Source of the DNA: Candidatus Sulfopaludibacter sp. SbA3 | Lineage (GTDB): Bacteria; Acidobacteriota; Terriglobia; Bryobacterales; Bryobacteraceae | Assembly (NCBI GenBank): GCA_945890485.1 | Contig: CAMDCN010000028.1 | Coordinates: 1 to 47,466 of the forward strand | DNA length: 47,466 bases | Reading direction: 5' to 3' | Shown here: positions 1-7,878 of the stretch, piece after piece | Numbering within the stretch: position 1 is the stretch's first letter | Layout of the letters: each line of letters starts with the position of its first letter | Made by a program: the position numbers and the translations under genes | Notes under the pieces: generated by a model | Database searches by the model: none | What the model was told of the DNA's origin: nothing | Seen by the model: the letters and a program-made list of their open reading frames with translations, nothing else

Positions 1-362
1 TCGACGGTTTGGAACTGATCTTCGAGCAGGACAAGGCGGATGCAGCGGAGGCGGCGGATCTCCCATTGGCCGGCGGCGACGCGATGGACGATTTCAAGTT
101 CGACTTCGTCGCGGGGGGCGAGTTTGGCGGCGAGGGCTTCGACGGAGCGGACGTATTCGGCCATGGGTTCGCCGGGGAGGAGAACGGTATTGACGGCTCC
201 GGAATAGTCAGTGAGCTGGGCGCGGCGGCCGTGTCTGATGGAGTTGTGACGGGCGCGGGCTTTGCCTTCGGGGGTGCGCGGGCCGGTGCTTTTCTGGGCG
301 TTAGCGCGATTGGTGGCGGCGCGTTTGGCCTTTTTCTCTTCGGGGGTCAGTTGGTTGGGCAT
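1..362 (-). CDS. Hypothetical protein of the 'KSTGPRTPEGKAR' family (3' end outside window)
   Basis: The frame opens at an ATG on the minus strand at 362, with an AGGAG ribosome site five bases upstream, and stays open to the window edge for 120 codons. The translation starts MPNQLTPEEKKAKRAA, followed by the very characteristic basic motif KSTGPRTPEGKARARHN and then IRHG. I recognise this from a family of small proteins of unknown function found, often in many copies, in Acidobacteria and Planctomycetes. After the motif comes a helical charged part (EYVRSVEALAAKL, then EIVHRVAAGQWEIRRLR). No catalytic motif is visible. The C-terminus is missing because the window ends. The family call is from memory of the motif; function unknown. 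Confidence 0.8.
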   Translation of the reverse strand, partial: MPNQLTPEEKKAKRAATNRANAQKSTGPRTPEGKARARHNSIRHGRRAQLTDYSGAVNTVLLPGEPMAEYVRSVEALAAKLAPRDEVELEIVHRVAAGQWEIRRLRCIRLVLLEDQFQTV

Positions 363-799
363 GGTTCTCCTCGGCAAAAATGAGGGCGTAAAAAGACGAA
401 CGCCCCGCCGGGAAGACGGAGCGTTCGAGAGAGCGCCAAACTCACTTTGATTTGAACGTAGCAGACGAGGAGGCGAAAACGGATCGGCGGGGGGAGGCGA
501 AATGGCCGGAAGTGATTGATGGGATAGGGGATTAGCTTTATTTTCTTGGGCCGTCAACGACTTGGGCGGGGTGGGCAGTTTTGGCGGGAGCGTGAGGCAC
601 GTCGTTGAAAGCAGGTGAGTTCTGGGCCCACGAAGGGCTCAATGCCCCGAGTGGGCGGCGGAGGGAACTATTTCGTAGCCGGAGTGACGGGCCAAGAGAG
701 GTCGCCTTACCTATGGCGACAACTGCCGGTTAAGCCGACAACTTGTTCCCTATTCAGCCAACGTCAGATCCCGCCGTGACGCCGACGGGTACACGCACG
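363..799. other. Stretch without a recognisable gene
   Basis: Apart from the hairpin at 398-426 I see no gene here. A seven-base inverted repeat (CAACGAC at 555-561, GTCGTTG at 601-607) encloses 39 bases; its role is unknown and it may be chance. Confidence 0.5.
398..426 (-). promoter_or_regulatory. Leader hairpin with T-run upstream of the 362 gene
   Basis: Arms 398-407 and 417-426 pair over ten bases with one mismatch around a nine-base loop. On the minus strand the right-hand arm is followed by GTCTTTTT, about 30 bases before the start codon at 362. The layout resembles an intrinsic terminator or attenuator in a 5' leader, but it could also be the terminator of a transcript arriving from further upstream on the minus strand. 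Confidence 0.4.
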
Positions 800-928
800 T
801 TAATCTGGTTCCGCCCCGTGATTCCGGCGAGTGAAATGAACCTGGATCGCCGCAGTGTGCCCGCAGCATGACTGCTCCGCGAGGCGATCGTGGCAGTCCG
901 GACAAGAGTTAGCGGAGCACTTGTTCAT
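800..928 (-). CDS. Possible 42-residue Cys/His-rich small protein
   Basis: An ATG at 928 overlaps the TGA of the upstream permease gene as ATGA, which would allow translational coupling. The 42 residues contain five cysteines and four histidines (MNKCSANSCPDCH at the start, then SCCGH), a pattern that could bind a metal. I do not recognise a family. The overlap and the Cys pattern support it; the short length and lack of a known homologue count against it. Confidence 0.3.
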   Translation of the reverse strand: MNKCSANSCPDCHDRLAEQSCCGHTAAIQVHFTRRNHGAEPD

Positions 929-2184
929 CGAAAACCGAAGATGAACTGGCAGAGGAGAGATCCCGCCAGGGCCATAGCCCACCCTGCCGCCATCAGCCTG
1001 CGGAAAAGTGCGGCTCGATCCTCTCCCGGTGGAGCGTAGGCCAGGCACATTGCTCCCAGCGGAGAGAGAGGCGAGATGTCCACCAGGTGTGCCCCTACGT
1101 TGATCGAGAAGGCAACCATGAGCGGATTACCTCCCCCGAGGGAAGCCAAGAGCGAGGGAACGGAGGGCAACAGAGCCGGTAAGACCACACCGATGGAACT
1201 CGCGGGAACCGACATGAGCCCCGCGACCAGAGCCGCTAGCCCTGGCAAGTAGGCCGGGCCGGCAAACCCGGCCAGAAACTGAGCGAACAGGTCCATCCCC
1301 CCAGCAGTCTCGATCACCGAGACCAGCGTCGCGACACCGCAAACCATCAGGATGACACCCCATGGCAAGCCTCTTATCGCGGCCAATGCCTCAGCCGCCC
1401 CAGCCAAGATAAGCAAGGCTGCTCCGGCAAGCGCGACGACGCCAGCGTCAAGGCGAAATCCTACGGTCGCCACCCAAAACGCCAGGACCGCGGCGATGGT
1501 GAACAGTTGAGAGCGGCTCAAGGCGGCCTTCGCACCGGACAGTTCCTCGAATGCATGATCGACAGCAACGGCTTTCAGCCGGAAGAGTCTTGGGCCTCCC
1601 AGCAGCAGGTAGCCAGTCAGAGCCACCATCGTATGCGCGGCGAGTGAGTTGAGGTATACGGCCCAGTCGTTTCCCTCGAGGCCGATGCGGCCCATCAACT
1701 CGCTGGCCACAATACCGGTTGGCGCGAGCGGGGAGAATGCCCCCGCGTTCGCTCCATTTACGAGCATGAACGCCATTAAAAATGGACTAACGCGCGACCG
1801 GGCCGCCACACCCATGGCGACGGGCGCGAGCATGGCAACTGCGGCGAAATTGCCCGCGCCGCTGCTGGCGAGAGCAACAGCGAGTCCAAAGACAATTGGG
1901 GTGACGAGCCGGGGATCGGCTCGGACGAGGCGCACAGCCCGCCAAGCTACCTGATTCAGGGTCCCATTCACCGCGGCCAAGGAGAACAGTAGAGTGATGC
2001 CCGTCAGATGAAGAAACAGCCGCCCTGGGAAGCGGGCCGCAACTTCCGCTGTGGGCAACCCGCAGAAGAGATGGCCAAGAGCAAAGGCCATCAAGAACGA
2101 CAGCACGCCGACGTTAAGGCGGGAGAGGCAACTGACTCCAACCACGAGACCAAACGCCACCAACGATGCGACGGCGGCATTCAT
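925..2184 (-). CDS. MatC-like / SLC13-type carboxylate permease
   Basis: A 419-residue polytopic inner-membrane protein made almost wholly of hydrophobic segments. The N-terminal half (NVGVLSFLMAFALGHLFCG, then SSGAGNFAAVAMLAPVAMG and NGANAGAFSPLAPTGIVA) matches what I know of the MatC_N family of dicarboxylate/malonate carriers and related DASS permeases. The repeated half near the C-terminus (SVPASSIGVVLPALLPS, NVGAHLVDISPLSPLGA) gives the usual internal two-fold similarity with Ser/Pro-rich re-entrant loops. The substrate is probably a small organic acid, but this is not certain. It starts 28 bases after the ATP-grasp gene and is likely co-transcribed with it. Confidence 0.8.
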   Translation of the reverse strand: MNAAVASLVAFGLVVGVSCLSRLNVGVLSFLMAFALGHLFCGLPTAEVAARFPGRLFLHLTGITLLFSLAAVNGTLNQVAWRAVRLVRADPRLVTPIVFGLAVALASSGAGNFAAVAMLAPVAMGVAARSRVSPFLMAFMLVNGANAGAFSPLAPTGIVASELMGRIGLEGNDWAVYLNSLAAHTMVALTGYLLLGGPRLFRLKAVAVDHAFEELSGAKAALSRSQLFTIAAVLAFWVATVGFRLDAGVVALAGAALLILAGAAEALAAIRGLPWGVILMVCGVATLVSVIETAGGMDLFAQFLAGFAGPAYLPGLAALVAGLMSVPASSIGVVLPALLPSVPSLLASLGGGNPLMVAFSINVGAHLVDISPLSPLGAMCLAYAPPGEDRAALFRRLMAAGWAMALAGSLLCQFIFGFR

Positions 2185-2212
2185 CAGAGTTCTGGCGCGG
2201 CGCCGGCCCCAG

Positions 2213-3367
2213 TCAATTCGGGTTCCATAGCCGCTTCGCGATGAAAATCAACTCAGCAATCACGGGCATCGGGTCCCGCCAGTCAAGATCGCTGACGGTA
2301 CTCCCGGAAGGTCCGAAGAACGCCTTGGCGGCTTGCCACTTTGCCGTACCGCGCAGGATAGACAGCACCCCGAATGGGATCGGATAGCGGTATCGCTGCC
2401 CGAGGAAATAGTCAGAAACCGGGTCGACGTCCCCCTCTAGAGCCATCCGGCTGGCAAGCAGCGGGAAGTTCACACCGGCCTGAACGGCGGCTCCAACCGT
2501 ACCCCAGAAACGGCCGTTGACCTCGATCAGGCAGACGCGCCCGGAATCCCTGTCCACCTTGAACTCAGCTTGGGCCGGCCCGTGCCAGCGAAGAGCGCTG
2601 AAGAATCGGCACGCCAGCTCCGCCAGATGCGGATCCCTCGTGGACTCGACGAATGTGCCGACACCCCCTTCCATCGGATACGTCCACAGCCGCTTCTGAG
2701 TGAGAACCGCCCGCGGTTCACCACGGCGGAACAGAACGCAGGCATCGTGTGTAAGACCAGCAACGAATTCCTGAACCAACAGATGATCGTGATCGAATAC
2801 CAGATCGGATTGCCGCCTGCGCCGCCGCCACGCGGCGACCAGTTCTTCCCGGTTTTTAACGACGCGGCAACCAACGCCTCCCGCGCCGCGGCGCAGTTTT
2901 AGAACACATGGGTAGCCGACGGAATCGCCCGCGTCCACTAGTTCGTCCTCATCGGCCGGCGCGATGCTCTTTGGAACATCCAGCCCAAGCTCGCGCGCGG
3001 CGGTCAGGGTCCGCTGCTTGTCGCGGGTGATATCGAGCGCGTCGTAATCGGGCAGCACGGTAGCAACACCTCCGGCAAGCGCATCGCGCCGGAGGCACAA
3101 GCCCACCGTTGCGTAGTCGTTCAAAGGTAGGACGACGTCGTAGTGATAACGCTCAATGTGCCGATTCAAATCAGAGATGAAACCGTCTAGACTGACCGCA
3201 GGGTGGGCGCAGTGATGGCGCCCGCTCAAGTAGCGCGAATAGAAGGCTTCGCCCAGGTGACGATCGCCGGCGATTCCGACTGTGGCGCCGGCGCGCGCAA
3301 GTTCCCGGGAGAAGCAAACCGGCTTGCGATCATCGGGAGTACAAGTGGTTACCAGGAGTACTTTCAT
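2213..3367 (-). CDS. ATP-grasp domain carboxylate-amine/thiol ligase-like enzyme
   Basis: 384 residues with the ATP-grasp layout: an N-terminal Rossmann-like part (MKVLLVTTCTPDDRKPVCFS, then DVVLPLNDYATVGLC), a central ATP-binding lobe (YPCVLKLRRGAGGVGCRVV and VQEFVAGLTHDACVL), and the Mg-binding end of the fold (AQAEFKVD, then LIEVNGRFWGT). Such enzymes activate a carboxylate as acyl-phosphate and join it to a nucleophile; this one resembles the carbamoyl-phosphate-synthase-like stand-alone group whose substrates vary. An AGGGGG-type ribosome site precedes the ATG at 3367. Pairing with a carboxylate permease suggests it acts on, or makes, a small acid or peptide, but that is inference. Confidence 0.8.
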   Translation of the reverse strand: MKVLLVTTCTPDDRKPVCFSRELARAGATVGIAGDRHLGEAFYSRYLSGRHHCAHPAVSLDGFISDLNRHIERYHYDVVLPLNDYATVGLCLRRDALAGGVATVLPDYDALDITRDKQRTLTAARELGLDVPKSIAPADEDELVDAGDSVGYPCVLKLRRGAGGVGCRVVKNREELVAAWRRRRRQSDLVFDHDHLLVQEFVAGLTHDACVLFRRGEPRAVLTQKRLWTYPMEGGVGTFVESTRDPHLAELACRFFSALRWHGPAQAEFKVDRDSGRVCLIEVNGRFWGTVGAAVQAGVNFPLLASRMALEGDVDPVSDYFLGQRYRYPIPFGVLSILRGTAKWQAAKAFFGPSGSTVSDLDWRDPMPVIAELIFIAKRLWNPN

Positions 3368-3382
3368 GACCGCGTCCCCCTC

Positions 3383-4198
3383 TCATTTAAGTCCCTCATG
3401 ATTTCGCCACCCAGGAGACTGTAACAGGATCCGTGTAGGCGGCCAGCGCTCCACACGGTCCTTTTGCCTCCGCACCAGCCTCTCCAGCCACGCGGGCGTA
3501 AACGGCTGCACTGCCCCAGGAGCCGGATCGGCGCCGAGGATCGCCCCGACCAGGCTCGCAGGGCACTTGCCTTCGAACGCCTTTCTCTCATGAAGCACCG
3601 CCCCGAACGCCCAAATGTCACTGCGGGCGTCAGCGTCCTTGCCTTCGAACTGCTCCGGCGCCAAGTAATGCGGCGTGCCCATCACTGTGCCTTCAGTGGT
3701 GAGGACATTGGTGAGCGTTGCTTCCGTAGGTGCTGGCCTCGACGCAGACTTCGCCAATCCGAAATCCAGCACTTTGACGCCAGCCCGAGTTTCTATGCTG
3801 TTCTGCGGCTTCACATCGCGATGCGTGGCACCGGCGCACTGCGCCCGGTCCAGCGCATCGGCGATTTGGCTAGCGAATCGCAGGGCTTGGTCGAGCGGGA
3901 AGGGGTCCTGCTCGATGCAGGCGGCCAGCGTCTCGCCCTCGATCAGTTCCATCACCATGTGGCCTGGTCCAGTGTCTTGCAGCGTACGGATGTTCGGATG
4001 ATTCAGCGGGGCTTCGGGCTCGAAGCGGGCTCCCGGCTTCTTGCGTTGGGCAATATGCTCCGGCAGAACCTTAATGGCGAACGTACGGTCCAGCCGCGCG
4101 TCGCGATCCGTGTGGACTTCGCCCATGCCGCCAGCACCAATCGCGGCGATCACGTCAGACGGTCCTGGCTTTTCGCCAGCGGAATGCGGCATCTGCAC
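3383..4198 (-). CDS. Degenerate PknB-type Ser/Thr protein kinase, kinase domain only
   Basis: 271 residues covering one bacterial kinase domain. Visible are the glycine loop (GAGGMGEVH), the lysine (FAIKVLPEH), the catalytic loop THRDVKPQN, the DFG motif (VLDFGLAK) and the APE region (GTPHYLAPEQ, SDIWAFG). Compared with usual acidobacterial kinases it appears to lack about five residues around helix C (RFEPEAPLNHPNI) and about five in helix F (AVLHERKAFEGK, where MLTGR-like residues normally follow LHE). The protein ends right after the C-lobe, without the membrane anchor or sensor domain most relatives carry. The catalytic residues remain, so activity cannot be excluded, but the pattern suggests erosion in progress. 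It ends 15 bases before the ATP-grasp start. Confidence 0.6.
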   Translation of the reverse strand: MQMPHSAGEKPGPSDVIAAIGAGGMGEVHTDRDARLDRTFAIKVLPEHIAQRKKPGARFEPEAPLNHPNIRTLQDTGPGHMVMELIEGETLAACIEQDPFPLDQALRFASQIADALDRAQCAGATHRDVKPQNSIETRAGVKVLDFGLAKSASRPAPTEATLTNVLTTEGTVMGTPHYLAPEQFEGKDADARSDIWAFGAVLHERKAFEGKCPASLVGAILGADPAPGAVQPFTPAWLERLVRRQKDRVERWPPTRILLQSPGWRNHEGLK

Positions 4199-4589
4199 AG
4201 TCTATCCGACTCGGGGTTGATCCAGTCCTGGATCACGCGCCACTCGTCAATTGACGAATCGCCGACGATCCAGACACCAGGAGATCCGCCAAATCAGGCA
4301 CTGCTGCCCAGTTCGAATCCATGATGGGAAACCGGCTTTGAAGCTGGCATTTCGTAATCGCAATCTATTGACTTTATTGCTGTTAGCGCGGTTCGAGTGC
4401 CTTACGAGCTCGAACGGTTCGAACACGTCGGTCCGTGACTCTCCGTCTCTCTATGCCTCAACGGACGAATGTTCCTACCAATGCACGCCGCTCGACGACT
4501 CGCCATTCAGAGCCAAAGGAACGATTCGCTTGATAATGGGCGATTGGCGGCAGGTTCCTTATTCGGCGCGGAGAAGCGGTTTGACGAGG
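4199..4589. other. Stretch without a recognisable gene
   Basis: About 390 bases between the kinase start and the end of the PepSY-type pair. I see no convincing ORF, RNA or strong inverted repeat; it probably contains the promoter of the kinase-side genes on the minus strand. Confidence 0.45.
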
Positions 4590-5171
4590 CTACTGCTCCA
4601 GCCGCGTCAGATAGAGCGCGACGAGCCCGAAGGCGAGACTGCAGGTGAGCAGGACTGTGCCGATCCGGCGCTCGTTATAGTGCTTGAACCATAGGTAGAC
4701 GCCGGATGCGCCCAAAAGAATCAGGCCTGCGGAAGTGCAGAAGGCCAGCACGGACCAGAGGTTGGCCGGCATGTATTCGTGCCAGACACCGTGGTTGGTG
4801 TGGAGCGCCATTAGAGTGTTTAGCGCAGTCTGGCGGCGGATGGCGATCTTCGCCTCGCCGGTGGCCGCCGGATAGGTGACATCAGCAACTTCGCCGGGCC
4901 TCACGATGCGGAACATGACGGTGCCGCCCTTTTCCTTGATCTCGCGGAGATCGCCACGGAGGCCGTGCGAAGTCATGAGTTCCATCGCGGCGGCTCGCGG
5001 CGTAGCCAGGGCGGCGGAGGGGAGTTGGACGACCGTTTCCGTGACCTCCGGTTTCGGCTGGCCGAGACGCCCCCGGAAGATTACCGTCAGCGAACTGACC
5101 GCGAAGATCAGGGCCATCAGGAAAAACGCCAGCCCGAGGCCAAGGTGGATATTGCGCATCAAACGGAACAT
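4590..5171 (-). CDS. PepSY-associated TM-type membrane protein (second of a pair)
   Basis: 193 residues. An N-terminal membrane segment follows a conserved-looking NIHLGLGLAFFLMALIFAVS, then a periplasmic part of about 80 residues containing a PepSY-like fold (ELMTSHGLRGDLREIKEKGG), then LMALHTNHGVWHEY and two membrane segments (WSVLAFCTSAGLILLGASG, then TVLLTCSLAFGLVALY). The histidines near the membrane (IHLG, HTNHG) are typical of the PepSY-TM group, often linked to iron or flavin reduction at the inner membrane. It starts four bases after the paired gene, so both are surely one transcript. The precise role is unknown. Confidence 0.7.
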   Translation of the reverse strand: MFRLMRNIHLGLGLAFFLMALIFAVSSLTVIFRGRLGQPKPEVTETVVQLPSAALATPRAAAMELMTSHGLRGDLREIKEKGGTVMFRIVRPGEVADVTYPAATGEAKIAIRRQTALNTLMALHTNHGVWHEYMPANLWSVLAFCTSAGLILLGASGVYLWFKHYNERRIGTVLLTCSLAFGLVALYLTRLEQ

Positions 5172-5175
5172 AGTT

Positions 5176-5784
5176 TCACCGGATTGCGAACCAGAGGGCC
5201 GCTGTGACGACGACGGTGGCTGCCAGCGTCAGTTGAGCCCAGCGCAGGCCGGGACGTGTGGCGATCCACAGGTACAGGCCGGAAAAGGTCATGAAGAGAA
5301 ATGCCCACGTGGAGAACTCGTTGAAGTAGCCCCAGAGGGACGACATCACCGTCAACTGGTGGCGGCCGGAATGGGCCGTGTGCATAGAGGACAGGTAGCT
5401 GAGGGTAGAGTTGCGGCGGTGATCGATACGGACGACGCCTTTTTCTTCCAATAACGTCACTTCGCGGCCGCCGTTGATGGTGAAGACGTTGAATGCCAGA
5501 TGCGATTGCTCGTCGCGGTGGACATTGTAACGGCCGGCCGCGAGCGGGATCTTTACGGCGGCGTAGATGGCTCGGGAGAGTTTGTCGTCATCGAGATTGC
5601 CCGGCGCCTGGTAGGCGACCTCCTGGGTGGCGGTTACCGGCGGCGGCCGGAATTCGCCGGCGGCTGGGAGGAACATCGCTTCAACACCGGTAATGCCCCA
5701 TACCAGGAACGCGGAAAACGTCAGCAGTCCGGAGTACATGTGGAGCTTTTTGGTGTACTCGAAAATCCTCTTATCCCAACCCAT
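5176..5784 (-). CDS. PepSY-associated TM-type membrane protein (first of a pair)
   Basis: 202 residues with the same plan as its downstream neighbour: a cytoplasmic start (KRIFEYTKKLHMYSGLL), a first membrane segment ending near GITGVEAMFLPAAG, a periplasmic domain of about 100 residues, the motif MHTAHSGRH, then two membrane helices (FSTWAFLFMTFSGLYLW and LTLAATVVVTAALWFA). The LHxYSGL and HTAH histidines parallel those of PepSY-TM proteins. Two half-size proteins in tandem suggest they form a heterodimer equal to one larger PepSY-TM protein, an inference from the shared layout. The start codon at 5784 has no strong ribosome site. Confidence 0.7.
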   Translation of the reverse strand: MGWDKRIFEYTKKLHMYSGLLTFSAFLVWGITGVEAMFLPAAGEFRPPPVTATQEVAYQAPGNLDDDKLSRAIYAAVKIPLAAGRYNVHRDEQSHLAFNVFTINGGREVTLLEEKGVVRIDHRRNSTLSYLSSMHTAHSGRHQLTVMSSLWGYFNEFSTWAFLFMTFSGLYLWIATRPGLRWAQLTLAATVVVTAALWFAIR

Positions 5785-6122
5785 AGATATCGGGGCAGTT
5801 TACAACAACAGGCGGGTTGTTGGCGCGGGACCCCAACAGCGCAGGGACAGGCAGACGTTTACTCGATTGAGCCATTCTCGACTCCTACATCGCAAGCAGG
5901 TGCGCTGCTTGCCGATCGTATGCAATATTCAGAGCGATTCGGCGGCAGTTCTGAAGTTGGCCCCAAACGGCGTTCTGGCAAGTCGAATTAGCAGCTTCTT
6001 CCGTTTGGATGATGGAAAATCGGCACAGGGTGTCCGCCCCGCCCGGGGCGTGAGTGGGGTACACCGTTGTGTTCCATCGCTCAGGCCCGATGCGGAACAT
6101 GTCATATTGGACATAAGGAATC
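5785..6122. other. Divergent intergenic region
   Basis: Lies between the PepSY pair (minus) and the toxin-antitoxin pair (plus). It holds a perfect seven-base hairpin, CAACAAC at 5803-5809 against GTTGTTG at 5816-5822 with loop AGGCGG, just upstream of the 5784 start, and the palindrome at 6099-6114 described separately. No gene is seen. Confidence 0.5.
6099..6114. promoter_or_regulatory. Candidate operator of the HigBA-type pair
   Basis: The inverted repeat ATGTC-atattg-GACAT lies 9 bases upstream of the toxin start codon, overlapping the likely promoter. Antitoxins of this family repress their own operon by binding such short palindromes; the assignment is by position only. Confidence 0.4.
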
Positions 6123-6479
6123 GTGCGGCAAGAACCGGATAAACCGATCGTTTGGTTGAAGAGCGAGGTGAAGACCCCGCCCTTTAGCCAATCCGCTCGT
6201 TTGGAAGCGGGCTCGCTTCTCCGCCGCCTTCAGCACGGAGAGGTTTTGGGGCTGCCGCAGTCGAGGCCAATGCCTGCAATCGGCCGGAACTGCCATGAGT
6301 TGCGGGTTCCAGATCGGGAGAACTCGTGGCGAATCGTGTACCACGTTGCAGAAGATGCCATCGTAATCTTGGCGGTCTTCAGTAAAAAGACCTCGTCAAC
6401 TCCATCGTCAGCCATCGAACTGTGCAAAAAGCGGTTAGCGGCCTATCGGAGAGCCGCCGCCGACCAAGAGCCCTTATGA
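6123..6479 (+). CDS. higB: HigB/Gp49-type (RelE superfamily) toxin
   Basis: 118 residues starting with GTG at 6123 behind an AAGGA site. The motifs IVWLKSEVKTPPFS, ARLEAGSLLRRLQHGE, SRPMPAIGRNCHELRVPD and WRIVYHVAEDAIVILAVF are those of the phage-derived Gp49-like/HigB toxins, ribosome-dependent mRNA endonucleases of the RelE fold. The length is normal for the family and no frame damage is seen. It precedes the antitoxin gene, the typical toxin-first order of HigBA systems, and overlaps it by four bases. Whether the toxin is active cannot be read from the sequence. Confidence 0.85.
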   Translation: MRQEPDKPIVWLKSEVKTPPFSQSARLEAGSLLRRLQHGEVLGLPQSRPMPAIGRNCHELRVPDRENSWRIVYHVAEDAIVILAVFSKKTSSTPSSAIELCKKRLAAYRRAAADQEPL

Positions 6480-6808
6480 ATACCGAAAAACAGAAACGCT
6501 TAGAACGACTCGGATGGACGGTCGGCGGTGCCGCCGAATTCCTGCAACTGACTCCCGAGGAAGCGGCATTTATCGAACTAAAGCTAGCTCTCGCCGCCGC
6601 CGTGAAGGAACTCAGGGAGAAGCAAGGACTGACCCAGACCGCGCTAGCCGTCCGCCTCGGATCGAGTCAATCACGAGTAGCCAAGATGGAAGCCGGCGCC
6701 CCCTCCGTCTCTCTGGATCTCCTCATCAAGTCCCTCTTGGCCATCGGAGCCCGCTCCGCGGACATCGCAAAGTGGATCAAACGCGCCGAAACCACCCGTG
6801 CCGCATAG
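6476..6808 (+). CDS. higA: HigA/Xre-type antitoxin
   Basis: 110 residues. The ATG at 6476 overlaps the toxin stop as ATGA, so translation is probably coupled; a longer frame from 6422 exists but would lie inside the toxin gene. A helix-turn-helix of the XRE type is visible at about residues 50-90 (LTQTALAVRLGSSQSRVAKM, then LDLLIKSLLAIG). The N-terminal 40 residues would wrap the toxin. Antitoxins of this kind neutralise the toxin and repress the operon, here presumably through the palindrome just upstream of the toxin gene. The gene looks intact. Confidence 0.85.
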   Translation: MNTEKQKRLERLGWTVGGAAEFLQLTPEEAAFIELKLALAAAVKELREKQGLTQTALAVRLGSSQSRVAKMEAGAPSVSLDLLIKSLLAIGARSADIAKWIKRAETTRAA

Positions 6809-6829
6809 AAACCAGCCATCGCTATCTAG

Positions 6830-7786
6830 CCGTTAGCGCAAAACCCGGCGATCGTAGCCCAACTGGTGCGGACGTGATTGGGCGAGCAGCTCCCCAAAGG
6901 TATCGTCGTGAAGCGGCTGCTGGCATCTTTGGCCGACCTGTTAGAGGACGAGTACCGGGATAACGGATCGCTGGTTGGAACGGCGGAAGACGAGCTTGAA
7001 CAGTCGCTGGCCACGTTCCCTAACAATCCCGGCGTGCTAAACCTGCTTACGAAGCCGCTTTTTCCCGACGTCACCGCGGTGAAGAGCAGTTACCTGGGCG
7101 CGCTTAGGAACAGATGAAGCTCATGCCGCTGCCCGCCGGGTTTGGCTGGGCGATGGCGGGCAAGCGCTATTTCAAACAAGTACGGCGGGCGGTAGAAGAA
7201 GGCCCCGAGCTACGGGAACGGCAAAACGCAGTGACGCTGCAGCAGGTGCTGGAGGCGATTGATCGTTCCGCCCCGCCGGACGATGGTTTCCAGAACGATC
7301 TCTACCGCACGCGCATCCGCGAGCGCTACGGCTACTCGAAGTTCGATTCCTTCCAAGTCACCGGCGCCGACGTGCGGCGGATCGCGCTGCGGCAAGTGTT
7401 TGCGGCGCCCGATGCCAAGGAAGAGCTGTTGCGCATGGCCGAAGTGGGCGAGATGGATGCCCGGGAGTTGCAAGCTGCGCGACCACGAGGAATACTGGCG
7501 GAGGTATCAGGAGTCGCCGACGCGTGGGGTGAAAGAGTTGTTGTGGGAGGCGCGGCGCGCCGTCATGACTGGCGGCCCGGGGTCAGGTAAGTCCTCGCTC
7601 TTGCAGGACATTCTCCTCGACTGGGCGGAACAGCCTGACGCGAAGCCCTTTCCGTTGATGGTGAAATTGCGCCAGTGCGCAATGCAGAAGCCCGACTGGC
7701 GAGGGGATTTCTGCGAGTACTTCGCCGTGGCGACCGATTCGCTCTTCCAGCTAAAAACAGACGAGGTTCACAGCTTCACCGCGTGA
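6830..7786 (+). pseudogene. Relic of a NACHT/STAND NTPase
   Basis: Coding sequence in three pieces. The first (NPAIVAQLVRT, an in-frame TGA at 6875, then LGEQLPKGIVVKRLL) ends at 7117, overlapping by ATGA a second frame from 7114. The second carries YRTRIRERYGYSKFDSFQVT and DARELQAAR and then loses frame near 7480, where one missing C in GCGCG(C)GACCAC explains the shift to the third frame. That frame reads DHEEYWRRYQESPTRGVKE and the P-loop MTGGPGSGKSSLLQD, stopping at 7786. Walker B and all downstream sensor repeats are absent. Intact relatives are STAND NTPases that often act in phage defence. Nonsense, frameshift and truncation together make this a pseudogene. The link of the first piece to the NACHT protein is less certain. 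Confidence 0.65.
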
Positions 7787-7878
7787 TGAACGCTCCATCA
7801 ATTCAGTAGCATTGGGGGACAGGAACTCTAGCGAAGAGGAAGCGGCCGCCGCAACGACCTACCAAGCTTCTGTTGCCT

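Noticed and set aside
6514-6963. 149-codon ORF overlapping the antitoxin in another frame
   Set aside because: Arg/Ser-rich shadow frame without motif; the antitoxin is well supported in its own frame.
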